This document shows positions 21,466 to 32,111 of a stretch of DNA of 64,000 bases, piece by piece; position 1 is the first letter of the stretch; the number at the start of each line of letters is the position of its first letter. A model generated the notes under the pieces. That model searched no databases, was not told the DNA's origin, and was given only the letters and a program-made list of their open reading frames with translations. The position numbers and the translations under genes were made by a program. This stretch comes from Omphiscola glabra. Taxonomy: Eukaryota > Mollusca > Gastropoda > Lymnaeidae. The stretch spans positions 33,263,682 through 33,327,681 of the forward strand of contig OZ024794.1 in the NCBI GenBank assembly GCA_964017045.1. Direction: 5' to 3'.

Positions 21466-21661
21466 CAATGGCTCTCAACCTTTCTAATGCCGCGACCCTT
21501 TAATACATTTCCTCATGTTGTGGCGATCCCAACAACAAAATTATTTTCGTTGCTACTCCATAACCGTAGAATATATGTTTTTTCCGATGGTCTTAGGCGA
21601 CGCCTGTGAAAGGGTCTTTAGACCCCCAAAGGGGTCGCGACCCACCGGTTGAGAACCGCTG
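21466..21661 (-). mobile_element. SPIN-family hAT element, copy 3 (inverted, both ends)
   Basis: It reads CAATGGCTCTCAACCTTTCT to GTTGAGAACCGCTG, the reverse orientation of copies 1 and 2. Flanking 8-mers TACTAGGG (21458-21465) and TACTAGTG (21662-21669) agree at 7 of 8, the expected hAT target duplication. Confidence 0.9.
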
Positions 21662-21990
21662 TACTAGTGCATTACAGTGTAGTGGATTGTATGGTATATT
21701 AATGTGTGGTAAGTGCCAGGCCATAGCAGAGCAACAACATCAAAGGATTTAACAAAAATTCACGTGATATGTTTTGTAGTTTATTCTGGTGTCATTACAT
21801 GTAGTACCCCATAATAGTGTAGTATCTCGCGTTGTACTTTAAGTGCACTGCATAGTGTACAGGGTAGTATGCACTAAATTGTAAAAACATGACATTTAGA
21901 TTTGACATTTAGAGATGACATTTATGGAGATTGTTGATCATAGACTCAACCAAGAACTCAGAATTCACGGATTAATATAGATGATAAGTT
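21662..21990. other. Unannotated DNA
   Basis: It is AT-rich. No repeat or coding signal was recognised. Confidence 0.4.
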
Positions 21991-22141
21991 ACACACACAC
22001 ACACAAACATACACACACACACACCACACACACACACAAACCACACACACAACATACACCACACACACAAAAATACACACCACACACACACAAAACACCA
22101 CACACACAACACACCACACACACAACACACACACACACACA
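21991..22141. repeat. Imperfect (CA)n microsatellite
   Basis: ACACAC tracts are interrupted by AAAC and CCAC. The minus-strand CVCVVC frames are artefacts. Confidence 0.95.
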
Positions 22142-22590
22142 CGGAAAGCATCTCAAATGAGTGAGAGTTTAGAATGTTCAAAGAAAAAAATGGTTGTGTG
22201 AATCTGTTGCCTGCGGACACTTACATAATATGAGCACATAATCATATTCTTTTTTTTTCTCAGTGGATTGTTAATGTTTGACCTCCCATTGATTCTGTGG
22301 ATTGGAGCTGCCATGACATGGATATGTCAAATGCTTTTTGCCAGCTAAATTTCAAGTCATGAAGTGATGCATGTGCATTCCTCGACTTGCAACAAGTGGT
22401 GCTGTATGCAAAAATTGATGTATAACCGATGAGAGGAAGAAAAGTTACATGTGTGTCAGTTGGCAACTTTGGTGGCATAAATTATAAATGGTGTACTGCG
22501 TAGAAAAGTATTTAGCATCTAGTCGCTAACTCTGAGGTGTCAGGGTAGTCAGTTGTGTCAGCCAACACAACGCGATCGTCCGTATTAGAG
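22142..22590. other. Unannotated DNA with one coding-like minus-strand frame
   Basis: The 72-codon minus-strand frame at 22260-22478 has balanced composition (it includes SRNAHASLHDLKFSWQKAF). It matches no family I can name. It could be a decayed transposon protein fragment or chance. Confidence 0.3.
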
Positions 22591-23805
22591 CAGTCCGCTA
22601 GTAACACAATGTAGTTATTTCACCCTTGCCCTTAGTCCGCTAGTAAAACTATATAGTTATTTTACCCTTGCCCTTAGTCCGCTAGTAACACTATATAGTT
22701 ATTTCACCCCTAACCCCAGTCTGCTAGTAACACTATATAGTTATTTCACCCTTGCCCTTAGTCCGCTAGTAACACTATATAGTTATTTCACCCTTGCCCT
22801 TAGTCCGCTAGTAACACTATATAGTTATTTCACCCCTAACCCCAGTCTGCTAGTAACACTATATAGTTATTTCACCCTTGCCCTTAGTCCGCTAGTTACA
22901 CTATATAGTTATTTCAACCCTAACCCCAGTCTGCTAGTAACAAAATATAGTTATTTCACCCTTGCCCTTAGTCCGCTAATAACACAATATAGTTATTTCA
23001 CCCTTGCCCTTAGTCCGCTAGTAACACAATATAGTTATTTCACCCTTGCCCTTAGTCCGCTAGTAACACTATATAGTTATTTCACCCCTAACCCCAGTCC
23101 GCTAGTAACACTATATAGTTATTTCACCCTTGCCCTTAATCCGCTAGTAACACTATATAGTTATTTCACCCCTAACCCCAGTCTGCTAGTAACACTATAT
23201 AGTTATTTCACCCTTGCCCTTAGTCCGCTAATAACACTATATAGTTATTTCACCCCTGCCCTTAGTCCGCTAGTAACACAATATAGTTATTTCACCCTTG
23301 CCCTTAGTCCGCTAGTAACACAATATAGTTATTTCACCCTTGCCCGTAGTCCGCTAGTAACACAATATAGTTATTTCACCCTTGCCCTTAGTCCGCTAGT
23401 AACACAATATAGTTATTTCACCCTTGCCCGTAGTCTGCTAGTAACACTATATAGTTATTTCATCCATGCCCCTAGTCCGCTAGTAACACTATATAGTTAT
23501 TTCATCCCCCAGTCTGCTAGTAACGCTATATAGTTATTTCATCCATGCCCCTAGTCCGCTAGTAACACTATATAGTTATTTCATCCCCCAGTCTGCTAGT
23601 AACACTATATAGTTATTTCATCCCCCAGTCTGCTAGTAACACTATATAGTTATTTCATCCCCCAGTCTGCTAGTAACACTATATAGTTATTTCATCCATG
23701 CCCCTAGTCCGCTAGTAACACTATATAGTTATTTCATCCCCCAGTCTGCTAGTAACACTATATAGTTATTTCATCCCCCAGTCTGCTAGTAACGCTATAT
23801 ATTTC
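22591..23805. repeat. 42/36-bp minisatellite, about 30 copies, interrupted by a transposon
   Basis: The unit contains CCGCTAGTAACACTATATAG and TTATTTCACCC. Two tails alternate (TTGCCCTTAGTC and CTAACCCCAGTC). From about 23440 a shorter 36-bp unit (TTTCATCCCCCAGTC) mixes in. A decayed unit reappears at 24684-24722 beyond the 870-bp insertion, so the element landed in the array edge. Confidence 0.95.
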
Positions 23806-24675
23806 GGTGAGCGGAAAAAAAGTCACAGGGAAAAAATGTCACAGGAAAAAAAGTCACAGGAAATAAAGTCACAGGAAAAAAAGTCACAGAAGCATTCAGT
23901 CATCAGATATCATAAATAAATTCTGAAAAGAGTGGTGGGATCCCGTTTCCTAATGGTATCCCATATCCCATCGGGCTCCCCACCCCAAATGGTATCCCAT
24001 ATCCCATTGTTATCCCGACCCTAATCGGATCCCGACCCAATTGGGTTACAGATCCAGATTGACAACCCAATCGGGATCCCGTTTCCAAATCGGATCCTGA
24101 CCCCATTGGAATTTGGGATCCCATTTGGATCCCGATCCCATTGGAATCCCAATAACATTGGGTTCCCTATCCCGATTGGTATCCCATTAGGATCCCGATC
24201 CCATTGGGATCCTGATCCAGATTGGGGCCCCGTCTCCAAATGGGATCCAAATGGGGATTCTGACTCCATTGGAATCCCGACCACATTGGGATACCGATCC
24301 TGATTGGGACCCCTTTCCATTGAGATTTTGACGCCATTGGGATGACAACCCCAATTGGGTCCCATTCCCGATTGGTATCCCTTTCCAGAAAAGGATCTCA
24401 TTGGTATCACAACCCCATTTGGGATCTCGACGCCATTGGGATCCCGACCCCATTGGGATCCCCCCATGTAAAAGCCTTGGTGGAACAGAGCCACCAACAA
24501 ATCCACAAACCCAAAAATATTCACTGTTATATATGATATGATATATGATTTATATGATAAACACTGAAAATTAGGAGTTTATATGATACATATTTTGTGA
24601 CTTTTTTCTGTGACTTATTTTCCTGTGACTTTTTTTCTTGTGACTTTTTTTCCTGTGACTTTTTTTCCTACAATC
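23806..24675. mobile_element. 870-bp foldback element carrying a GGATCC-rich minisatellite
   Basis: The left end has about five tandem copies of AAAAAAAGTCACAGG (23815-23890). The right end has the same units inverted, CCTGTGACTTTTTTT (about 24595-24670). An identical 8-mer TATATTTC flanks both sides (23798-23805 and 24676-24683). The interior (about 23935-24465) is a degenerate minisatellite of GGGATCCCGACCCCATT type. There is no transposase. Repeat-built inverted ends resemble FoldBack-type elements. Confidence 0.8.
23935..24465. repeat. Degenerate GGATCC-containing minisatellite inside foldback element
   Basis: Units of roughly 17-24 bp combine ATTGGGATCC and CCGATCCC. Peptides such as GIPMGSGSQWDRDPN appear in several frames and are artefacts. 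Each unit is close to palindromic. Confidence 0.85.
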
Positions 24676-24683
24676 TATATTTC

Positions 24684-24722
24684 ACCCCTCCCACCAAGTC
24701 TGCTTGCAACACTTTATAATTT
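24684..24722. repeat. Remnant unit of the 42-bp array
   Basis: ACCCCTCCCACCAAGTCTGC and TTGCAACACTTTATA match the 42-bp array unit with substitutions, on the far side of the foldback insertion. Confidence 0.7.
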
Positions 24723-25168
24723 TTGAACACACACCCCCCCCCCCCCCCACCCCCGAGACGTCTAATTCCCCACAAGGGCAAGGTCACAATGCTTTTCTCT
24801 ACTAATGAATACTATTTTTTAAAAAATCCCGACCACCAACTTTATGAGACACCCACTGGACCACTAGAAATGGTGTTGTACAATGGACCAACGCTATAAT
24901 TAGATGGTTGTTTGAGCTCGTATTGGTGCTGAACCCCCCCCCCCCCCCCCACCCCCTCCCAAATCAGGTCACAACAGAGGCTAGCTACGAGAGTTGAATC
25001 TTTAAATCGACACTGGGGAAGAGGTCGTGTCATTTTTTGTATCTCTGATTTTTTCTTTTTTATCTGGCTCATTTCTCCGGTTGTTTCCATACCCGAATAA
25101 TTTATTGAATGTGCGAGTTTCTTTTTCCTTCAAAAATAGCTATCGTGTATTTGTCTTACTGAAAGCAT

Positions 25169-25170
<2 letters not shown>
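24723..25170. other. Unannotated DNA with two C runs
   Basis: C runs occur at about 24734-24749 and 24933-24950. No gene is supported. Confidence 0.45.
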
Positions 25171-25208
<38 letters not shown>

Positions 25209-25720
25209 CACTCTTTCTCTCTCCCCCTCACTATATATATCTCTCTCTCTTTCTGTGTCTCTGTCTTTTTCTCTCTCTTCGCTATCTCCCTCTCTCTGTC
25301 TATCTCTTTCTCTCTAACTCCGTTTGTGTGTTTGTGTGTGTCTCTCTCTATCTTTTTGTTTCTCTGTCTCTCTCGTCGCCCTCAATCTCTTTCTCTGTCT
25401 CTCTCTTTCTCATGTCTCTGTCTTTTTCTGTCTCCCTCTCTCTACCTCTATTTCTGTGTGTGTGCCTCTCTCTTTCTCTGTCTCTCTTACTTTCGCTCAA
25501 AATCGTTCACTGTGTGTCTCTACCTCTCTGTCTCTTTTTCGCTGTCTCTCATTTCCCTCTCAACCCCTCTCATCTCCCTCGCCTCTGTATCTCTATCTTA
25601 TCTCCTCACACCTCAAGCCTCTTACCTCTCTCCGATCTCCCCCCTCTCTCCTCTTTATTGCTCTTCTAGACTCCATTTCATTTTCTCTTTTGCTCGACTT
25701 TAATTTCTAGGCTACTCTCC
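25171..25720. repeat. (CT)n-rich pyrimidine tract
   Basis: A degenerate TCTCTC/TTTCTC tract with GTGTGT interruptions. Three frames give SLSLSVSL peptides over 100 codons, all artefacts. Confidence 0.9.
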
Positions 25721-25839
25721 GACTTTCTGTCTATCCCTCACCCTCTTCATCAGACAATCTCATTTATAAAATCGCACAGTTGATAATCTTTTAATTCTTA
25801 TTTACATCAGCTCATCTGGGGCATTTTATTTAATACATC

Positions 25840-26164
25840 CTTCCACTTACGCCTATAACCTTCCACTTTCGCCCACAACCTTCCACCTGCGCCTACAACC
25901 TTACAATTCCGCCTACAACCTTCCAATTCGCCCACAACCTTCCACTTCCGCCCACAACCTTCCACTTCCGCCTACAACCTTCCACTTCCGCCTACATCCT
26001 TCCACTTCCGCCCACGACCTTCCACTTCCGCCTACAACCTTCCACTTCTGCCTACAGCCTTCCACTTCCGCCTACAACCTTCCACTTCCGCCTACAAACT
26101 TCCACTTCCGCCTACAGCCTTCCACTTCCGCCTACATCCTTCCACTTCCGCCTACAACCTTCCA
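25840..26164. repeat. 20-bp minisatellite, about 16 copies
   Basis: The unit is CTTCCACTTCCGCCTACAAC with CCCAC, ATCC and AGCC variants. Confidence 0.95.
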
Positions 26165-26526
26165 ACATGTCTTAACGTAAAATATTTTTAAAATGATCAC
26201 AAAAATTAAATAAAGTAAGTCAAAAAGACCTCATCATGCACAGCGCTATTTTCTTCACGTGGTTTCAGGACCGTCGCTTGACCTTTCGACCCTCTGCCCT
26301 ATTTCGGTTTTATGTAACACCCCCCCTACACACACACACACACTTTGCATTTAAAGTAGATACTGTAATGGTATGGTTTTCCCAACATCACAACTTTTGG
26401 CCTACCCAATATCAGAGGCCCCGCTGCAGCAGAAGGGTTTGGCAGGACCCAAGCGACGGCTCTGTTTGGTTTGATGTCGACTGAAGGAATTAACGCTGGT
26501 CGATAAACTGACAGTACAATGTTGTG
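26165..26526. other. Unannotated DNA
   Basis: GACCGTCGCTTG (26269) and CAAGCGACGGCTC (26450) form a loose inverted pair. The 82-codon frame at 26236-26484 has no recognisable domain. Confidence 0.35.
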
Positions 26527-26608
26527 TCACCATCTAAATGTCCAACTTCTATTTCACCATCTAAATGTCCAACTTCTATTTCACCATCTAAATGTACGCC
26601 CTCTATGT
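26527..26608. repeat. 27-bp minisatellite, left part (3 copies)
   Basis: The unit starts CACCATCTAAATGTCCAACT and continues TCTATTT. The array is split by the hAT-like element at 26609-26983 and resumes at 26984. Confidence 0.85.
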
Positions 26609-26983
26609 CAGGGGTGGGCAAAATTTTTGTGCGGAGGGCCCCATGGACAAATTTAAAGCTATTTGGGGGGGGGGGGGGGGCCGCATGTATATTATGTCCC
26701 ATTTTTACATGTCCATAAAAATTTCTCTGTATTAAAATCAGTAAATTCGCATTTTAGCATTACATGACAAAATCAAAGAGTGTTTAAAAACAAAGAAAAT
26801 GAGTAAGAAATTTGATTAAATTTTTGTTTTTAAACAATCACAACGGTATGTGAATTTCTGTAAAGTTCAACAAAATAACTTAAAAACAAGGTAATTTTTT
26901 TCATTTCTAAATGCATTGGAGGGCCGCATAATATAAGTTCCTGGGCCGCACGCAGCCTGCGGGCCCTAGTTTTCCCACCCCTG
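26609..26983. mobile_element. hAT-like element inserted into the 27-bp array
   Basis: The ends are CAGGGGTGGGCAAAA and TTTTCCCACCCCTG, a near-perfect inverted repeat. The subterminal GGGCCGCAT...GCGGGCCC pattern is common in hAT MITEs. It contains a G run at about 26666-26681 and an AT-rich core. The target duplication is weak (5 of 8). No coding capacity. Confidence 0.75.
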
Positions 26984-27120
26984 CTTTCTGCTACCATCAA
27001 AATGTCCACCCTCTATGCTACCATCTAAATATCCAACCTCTAAGCTAACCATCTAAATATCCACCCTCTATGCTAACATCTAAATGTCCAACCTCTATAT
27101 CCCCCATCTAAATGTCCTAA
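26984..27120. repeat. 27-bp minisatellite, right part
   Basis: It continues the array of 26527-26608, with units such as ACCATCTAAATATCCAACCT. Units here are more diverged and slightly variable in length. Confidence 0.8.
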
Positions 27121-27647
27121 TCCCATATCATCTTGAAAACATCCGTTTTGTCCAGGTTGGCCTACATACCGCAGACGATGACATCAAATACAGAGATCGT
27201 ATTATCGTCTGCTGTCCTCCATTATCTAAATGAGCTTCCCACTCCCCCCCCCCTCGGCTCGCTTTCACCCCAACGCCAGAATCAAATAATCAAAACAAAA
27301 TTAACCCCTTGCCTCCCCTATTTCGGACGTGAGTTTCTTTTCAAGGGGACATTATCATCCCGTGTTTTTATTTCGTTTTTCTTTCTTCTCCCCTTTCGTC
27401 CTTGGACAATTTTTCGATTTTGTAATTATTTTTTTTCAATAATAGATAGATCTTTGTTATTTTATGACAGCTAAATATTTTTAATTTGTTTCCAAGATTA
27501 AATTTTTGTGTAATTTTTCGCTCTTGTGTTTGTTTTGTTTTCTTACAGCGTGTGAGTTTTTTATTTTTAACTGCAGAATGAATCCAAATCATATCACTTC
27601 TTTATATATATATTTTTTAAACACATAATTGTGGAGAATGCGTCAGG
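27121..27647. other. Unannotated AT-rich DNA
   Basis: A 113-codon frame at 27133-27474 has no domain. T-rich stretches dominate from 27360. Confidence 0.4.
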
Positions 27648-28200
27648 AAGAGAGAGAAAGAGAGAGTGGGGGGGAGGGGGAGAAAGAGAGAGAGAGAGAG
27701 GGATAACGGAGAGAAATAAATAGGGGAGAGAGAGAGGGGGAGAGAGAGAGGGATAACAGATTGATATAAATTGGGGATAGAGAGAGAGAGGATAAAGGAG
27801 ATATATAAAGAAAGGATAGACGGAGAGAGGGGGATAACGGAGAGATATAAATAGGCGAATAAGAGATAGAGAGAGGGAGAGAGAGGGATAACGATTGATA
27901 TAAATTGGGGATAGAGAGAGAGAGAGGATAACGGAGAGATATAAAGAAGGGATAGAAAGAGAGAGGGGGATAACGGAGAGATATAAATAGAGAATAAGAG
28001 ATAGAGAGGGAGAGAGAGGAATGGCGCATTGATATAAATTGGGGATAGAGAGAGAGGGATAACAGAGATACATAAATAGGGGAATAAGAGAGAGAGAGAG
28101 AAAGAGAGGGGGGTTAACGGAGATATAGAAATAAGGGATGGACAGAGAGAGAGGGGGGATAACGGAGAGATTTAATAGGAGATAGAGAGAGAGAGAGAGG
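27648..28200. repeat. GA-rich compound minisatellite
   Basis: Blocks of GAGAGAGAGAGGATAACGGAG and ATATAAAT(A/T)GGG repeat at irregular spacing of about 60-120 bp. Minus-strand SLSLSPIYI frames up to 159 codons are artefacts. Confidence 0.85.
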
Positions 28201-28560
28201 CCAACTGAGGTACAGCGGTGGAGCGAGAGATGTCAGCGGTGAAATGGGTAGGGAGAAAACGAAAAACAAGTTTAAGGTAACCAGCTACGTGTAAAGCAAC
28301 GCGACACGAGTCTCAAACTTCTTGAACGTACATTTCAGTAAGGAAAGGGGGGTTGTGGTGGTGGTGGTGGGGGTTGGGGGTTCTTGAATAAGTCTAAGTT
28401 GAAAGAGCGTCCGTTAAAGGATCGACCAGGCAAGAAATAATAATACATAAATATTTTTTTTTAAACCGACATGATTTTACAAGTGTCCACTCTAACAAAA
28501 GCTGAGCCTCATAATGTTACATTGCAATCTGCCAGCGTTAGCACTGTTATCTTCAGTTAG
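28201..28560. other. Unannotated DNA
   Basis: There is a G/T-rich patch at about 28347-28382 (GGTGGT repeats). Otherwise nothing was recognised. Confidence 0.4.
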
Positions 28561-28712
28561 TTAACATCCCTTCATGTCATTTGTTAACATTCCTTTTTTT
28601 TAGTCACTTTGTTGACACTCCTCCTCGTCATTTCTTAACATTCCCTCATTTCCGTTCTTGACATTCCTTCCTGTCAATTGTTAACATTCCCATTTGTCAT
28701 TTGTTAACATTT
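28561..28712. repeat. Diverged 23-26 bp repeat, about 6 copies
   Basis: Units resemble TTAACATTCCCATTTGTCAT followed by TTG. Spacing varies because of small indels. Confidence 0.7.
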
Positions 28713-29626
28713 ACTTTATTTGAAAGATTCATTTGCCATGATGTCTTTCTGTTTTGTTATTTAAACGATTCCAGAGATATTTGTATGAAATAAAAGGCTA
28801 TTAAAAAAGAAGAAACTCTTATAAAAATCCTTTCTCCAGCAAAGATTTTTTTATAAAGATAAATTCGGCGTCTCACAGCCGCCCCCCAGCGCCCCTTCCC
28901 CCCCCCCCACGACTGCTTTCTCCCCTCGACTTGCGCTCGTCCTCCCGTTTGTTTCTATTCTGAGCAGACTAACTCGATAAGGCTTTACAATAATATCAAG
29001 AAGCTTAACGGAGCAGAATAAGACAAAATAAAGATAAGATGGAGGAGAGGATGACAAATTATGATGGCGGAAAAAAATGAATATTAAATAAATGTAAAGG
29101 GAAGATGGCTATAGCTGGATACATGGATATAGGAAAATCACAGCGCACGCATCAGTGGTTCTCATTATTGATCACAGCCCATTGCTGCAGGGGTTCAAAA
29201 GCATTTGTGCCACATATGATTAAAATGTTAATCCCGTTATGCGAAATCAGCCCTCTATTTAAACGGTATAGTATTGAAACGTATTCATATCTATACAGAT
29301 GGATACACACACATAGCTGCATATTGCAGCCATTAAAATATGCATAGATACATACAGACGTGTTTATGCAAACAAATACACAGGTAATGCATATCTATAC
29401 ACTCGCGCGCGTGCACACCAGATAGGTTTAAGGGCTTTAAAACAGTTAACGGCTTAAACGCCCTACCGGTGTTTGTTATCGTCAGTCAGTCCGGCCTGAC
29501 ATGTCTGATGTGTCCGACCACAACGACGAGATGGCACCCAGCATATCGAGCACATACGGAGATGAATTCTAATGGCAAGGCCATAAACAGGGGTAAATAA
29601 TTACCCTCTTCTCGTTTGGTGTGTAT
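28713..29626. other. Unannotated DNA
   Basis: A C run lies near 28899-28909. CAGTGGTTCTCATTATTG at 29152 resembles a single hAT terminus, but no partner end was found. The block 29460-29590 is balanced in composition but has no convincing exon. Confidence 0.4.
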
Positions 29627-29838
29627 ACAGTAGAGCGTCGATTATCCGAAAAGTCGGTTATCCGAAAAGTCGGTTATCCGAAACTTCTTCTGTCTAAATT
29701 AGTTTATATCGCAGATTACACGGTGCAAAGAAAAAAAAAATCACAATCAAATAAAATAAATATTGTAAAACCCCGCTTTAACGCGATCTGAAGGAATGAA
29801 CCCCAACAACCGCGTTGTAGCGAGGTTCCCCTGCACTC
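29627..29838. mobile_element. Possible pogo/Tigger-like termini
   Basis: CAGTAGAGCGTCGATTATCC lies directly after TA and is followed by tandem 16-bp GTCGGTTATCCGAAAA units. About 200 bp on, TAGCGAGGTTCCCCTG is a pogo-type end in inverse orientation. The two ends are only partly similar and no TA follows the right end, so they may belong to different insertions. Confidence 0.4.
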
Positions 29839-30746
29839 CATATGTATAGAGAGTCCATATTTATAAGTACACCGGCTGTACATATACACCATACGCGTTG
29901 TATGCGCATGCTTATGTAACATACATTCAACTCCTACCCACGTAAAGGTGAATACGAGAGTGCAATGCCATACAGTAATTACAGCTTTGACATAGATCGC
30001 GTACGACAACTCTCGACAGAACCACGATTTACCTCCCCACTCCGCCATACCAACGCCGCTCTGCGTGACAAAACGTTGCTAACAAAATGCTATCGCACGT
30101 GGGCCTCTGGCGCCATTGTCACTGTCTTCCCCCCACCCCCGGTGGTAATGCAAGTTGGCATGCGACAGATGATGCTAGGGTAGGCCCAGGCCCCAGGTTC
30201 ACTCGGTAATCTCATTGCACGCTGGAAAGGGCTGACATCTCTCCCAGGTTTGACTTAAGATTTAACCAGTGCTGGAAGGATTAAGCCGGTTCTAACCGGT
30301 TAGGAAACAACCGATTGCCAATTGTGTTTTTATTTCTTTGGGGCGAATCTGGTATTAAAACGCCAACTATAACCAGGGCGGCTCCATGTGGTGGGCGCCT
30401 GGGTAGCCGCCCGAAGTGGAAATGATACATTAAAATACCTTGAATATAACCAAAAATTCCATTTGCGCAAAAGAGTATGTTTATTCCGTTTACTTAAACC
30501 AATTCCATTGACACCTTAGTTTAGCAACCAAACACACAGCTCACTACCTCGAAAATGTTCAACCTAGACACAGTGATTGTCATATTCTGATAGTTAACTT
30601 CCTTTCCCGTAGATATGTATTTTTTTTTTCAGTACTTAAAATTGTTTCTATGAAAGCAACCTGGTTATTAAATTACTTGAATCCTATCCACTAGATGTAA
30701 CTATGTAATTTTTTTTTTTAAATATTTTTTTTTGCTGGCGTCCATC
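29839..30746. other. Unannotated DNA
   Basis: A CAGGGCGGCTCCATGTGG segment at about 30384 looks like a lone hAT left end. The rest is AT-rich and non-coding. Confidence 0.4.
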
Positions 30747-31310
30747 CGTCACAATGTGACGATGGTGTAGATCTGTCACAATGTGGCGATGGTGTAGATC
30801 TGTCACAATGTGACGATGGTGTAGATCTGTCACAATGTGACGATGGTGTAGATCTGTCACAATGTGGCGATGGTGTAGATCTGTCACAATGTGACGATGG
30901 TGTAGATCTGTCACAATGTGACGATGGTGTAGATCTGTCACAATGTGACGATGGTGTAGATCTGTCACAATGTGACGATGGTGTAGATCTGTCACAATGT
31001 GACGATGGTGTAGATCTGTCACAATGTGGCGATGGTGTAGATCTGTCACAATGTGACGATGGTGTAGATCTGTCACAATGTGACGATGGTGTAGATCTGT
31101 CACAATGTGACGATGGTGTAGATCTGTCACAATGTGGCGATGGTGTAGATCTGTCACAATGTGACGATGGTGTAGATCTGTCACAATGTGACGATGGTGT
31201 AGATCTGTCACAATGTGGCGATGGTGTAGATCTGTCACAATGTGACGATGGTGTAGATCTGTCACAATGTGACGATGGTGTAGATCTGTCACAATGTGAC
31301 GATGGTGTAG
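30747..31310. repeat. 27-bp minisatellite, 21 near-identical copies
   Basis: The unit holds GATGGTGTAGATCTGTCACA and ATGTGAC. Copies differ almost only at one position (TGACG or TGGCG). A 243-codon minus-strand frame spells a 9-residue repeat (HRHIVTDLH) because 27 is divisible by 3. Its short unique N-terminal part has no homology I recognise, so it is not called as a gene. Confidence 0.95.
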
Positions 31311-31439
31311 ACGTCGCAGGACGACATCAGAAGGGGCTGGGATTATTCTTTCAAGGATTATACGCTGGTACGTTACGTAGTAAATCTCCCCTCTCGACGC
31401 CGCTGAATAATCCAAGGGAGCATCACGTGGATGATACAG

Positions 31440-31620
31440 CTTGGCTCCTGTGCCGTCGAGCTGTCGGAATGTTCTATTGTGCCAATGTTATCCGCCTACG
31501 GGACTCCAACTCCGGGTTTGAATTCAGAGTTTCCTTCTCTTAGCTGCGTTGCCATCCAAGGTTAACGAGTCCCAACCACCCGGGGTGCTGGTGACTGGGC
31601 TTTGGTGGGGATGGAGTTAC
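31440..31620 (+). mobile_element. SINE-like dispersed repeat, copy 2
   Basis: It contains GGGTTTGAATTCAGAGTTTC (a B-box-like stretch), CCATCCAAGGTTAACGAGTC and ACCACCCGGGGTGCTGGTGA. It parallels the diverged fragment at 12130-12216. A tRNA-derived SINE is the likely class, but I could not define both ends. Confidence 0.4.
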
Positions 31621-31661
31621 AGACCAGTGTAACTATGTTAGTTATTTAACAAGAACTTGAT

Positions 31662-31776
31662 AACTAAAGGCCCATACAGTTAGTACCTAAAGGCCCGTAC
31701 AGTTGGTACCTAAAGGCCCTTACAGTTAGTACCTAAATGCCCATACAGTTGGTACATAAATGCCCATATAGTTAGA
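31662..31776. repeat. 23-bp minisatellite, 5 copies
   Basis: The unit contains TAAAGGCCCATACAGTTAGT followed by ACC, with GTTGG and AAATGCCC variants. Confidence 0.9.
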
Positions 31777-31952
31777 GGCCCCTTTTAATACTTTAATATG
31801 TTACTAATTTATACGAAATGGTTTAATATTTCACCAGATCTATCATGTCACCATGACAACCAACGCAATTGCTAATTTTTATGACCATGTCTTGGACACT
31901 GGAAAACTTCGCCATTGTCACCGTGGAAACATAAGCCAAACATACATTTGAG

Positions 31953-32111
31953 CAGCGGTGGTTTGGAGCCGGTTCGGTCAGGTTCGTGCGAACGGTTAGT
32001 TCAAAATAATAAATATGCCTAAAATCAAGTACTAATTTTAAAAAAAAATCAAAATCATAAGGGGACCTATTAACTGCGAACCCTTTGTTACGAATTTGGC
32101 AAACACCGCTG
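31953..32111. mobile_element. hAT MITE with perfect 8-bp target duplication
   Basis: The ends are CAGCGGTGGTTTGG and GGCAAACACCGCTG. CATTTGAG occurs exactly on both sides (31945-31952 and 32112-32119). It is 159 bp, non-coding, and one of the cleanest insertions here. Confidence 0.85.

Noticed and set aside
22260..22478. 72-codon minus-strand frame as a gene
   Set aside because: Balanced composition, but no homology, splice sites or start context that I can support.
30684..31415. 243-codon minus-strand frame with HRHIVTDLH repeats
   Set aside because: It is a 27-bp minisatellite in phase. The 35 or so unique N-terminal residues match nothing I recognise.
31440..31620. tRNA gene suggested by the B-box-like GGTTTGAATTC
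   Set aside because: No cloverleaf, A box or acceptor stem could be assembled; a SINE-like repeat is more likely.
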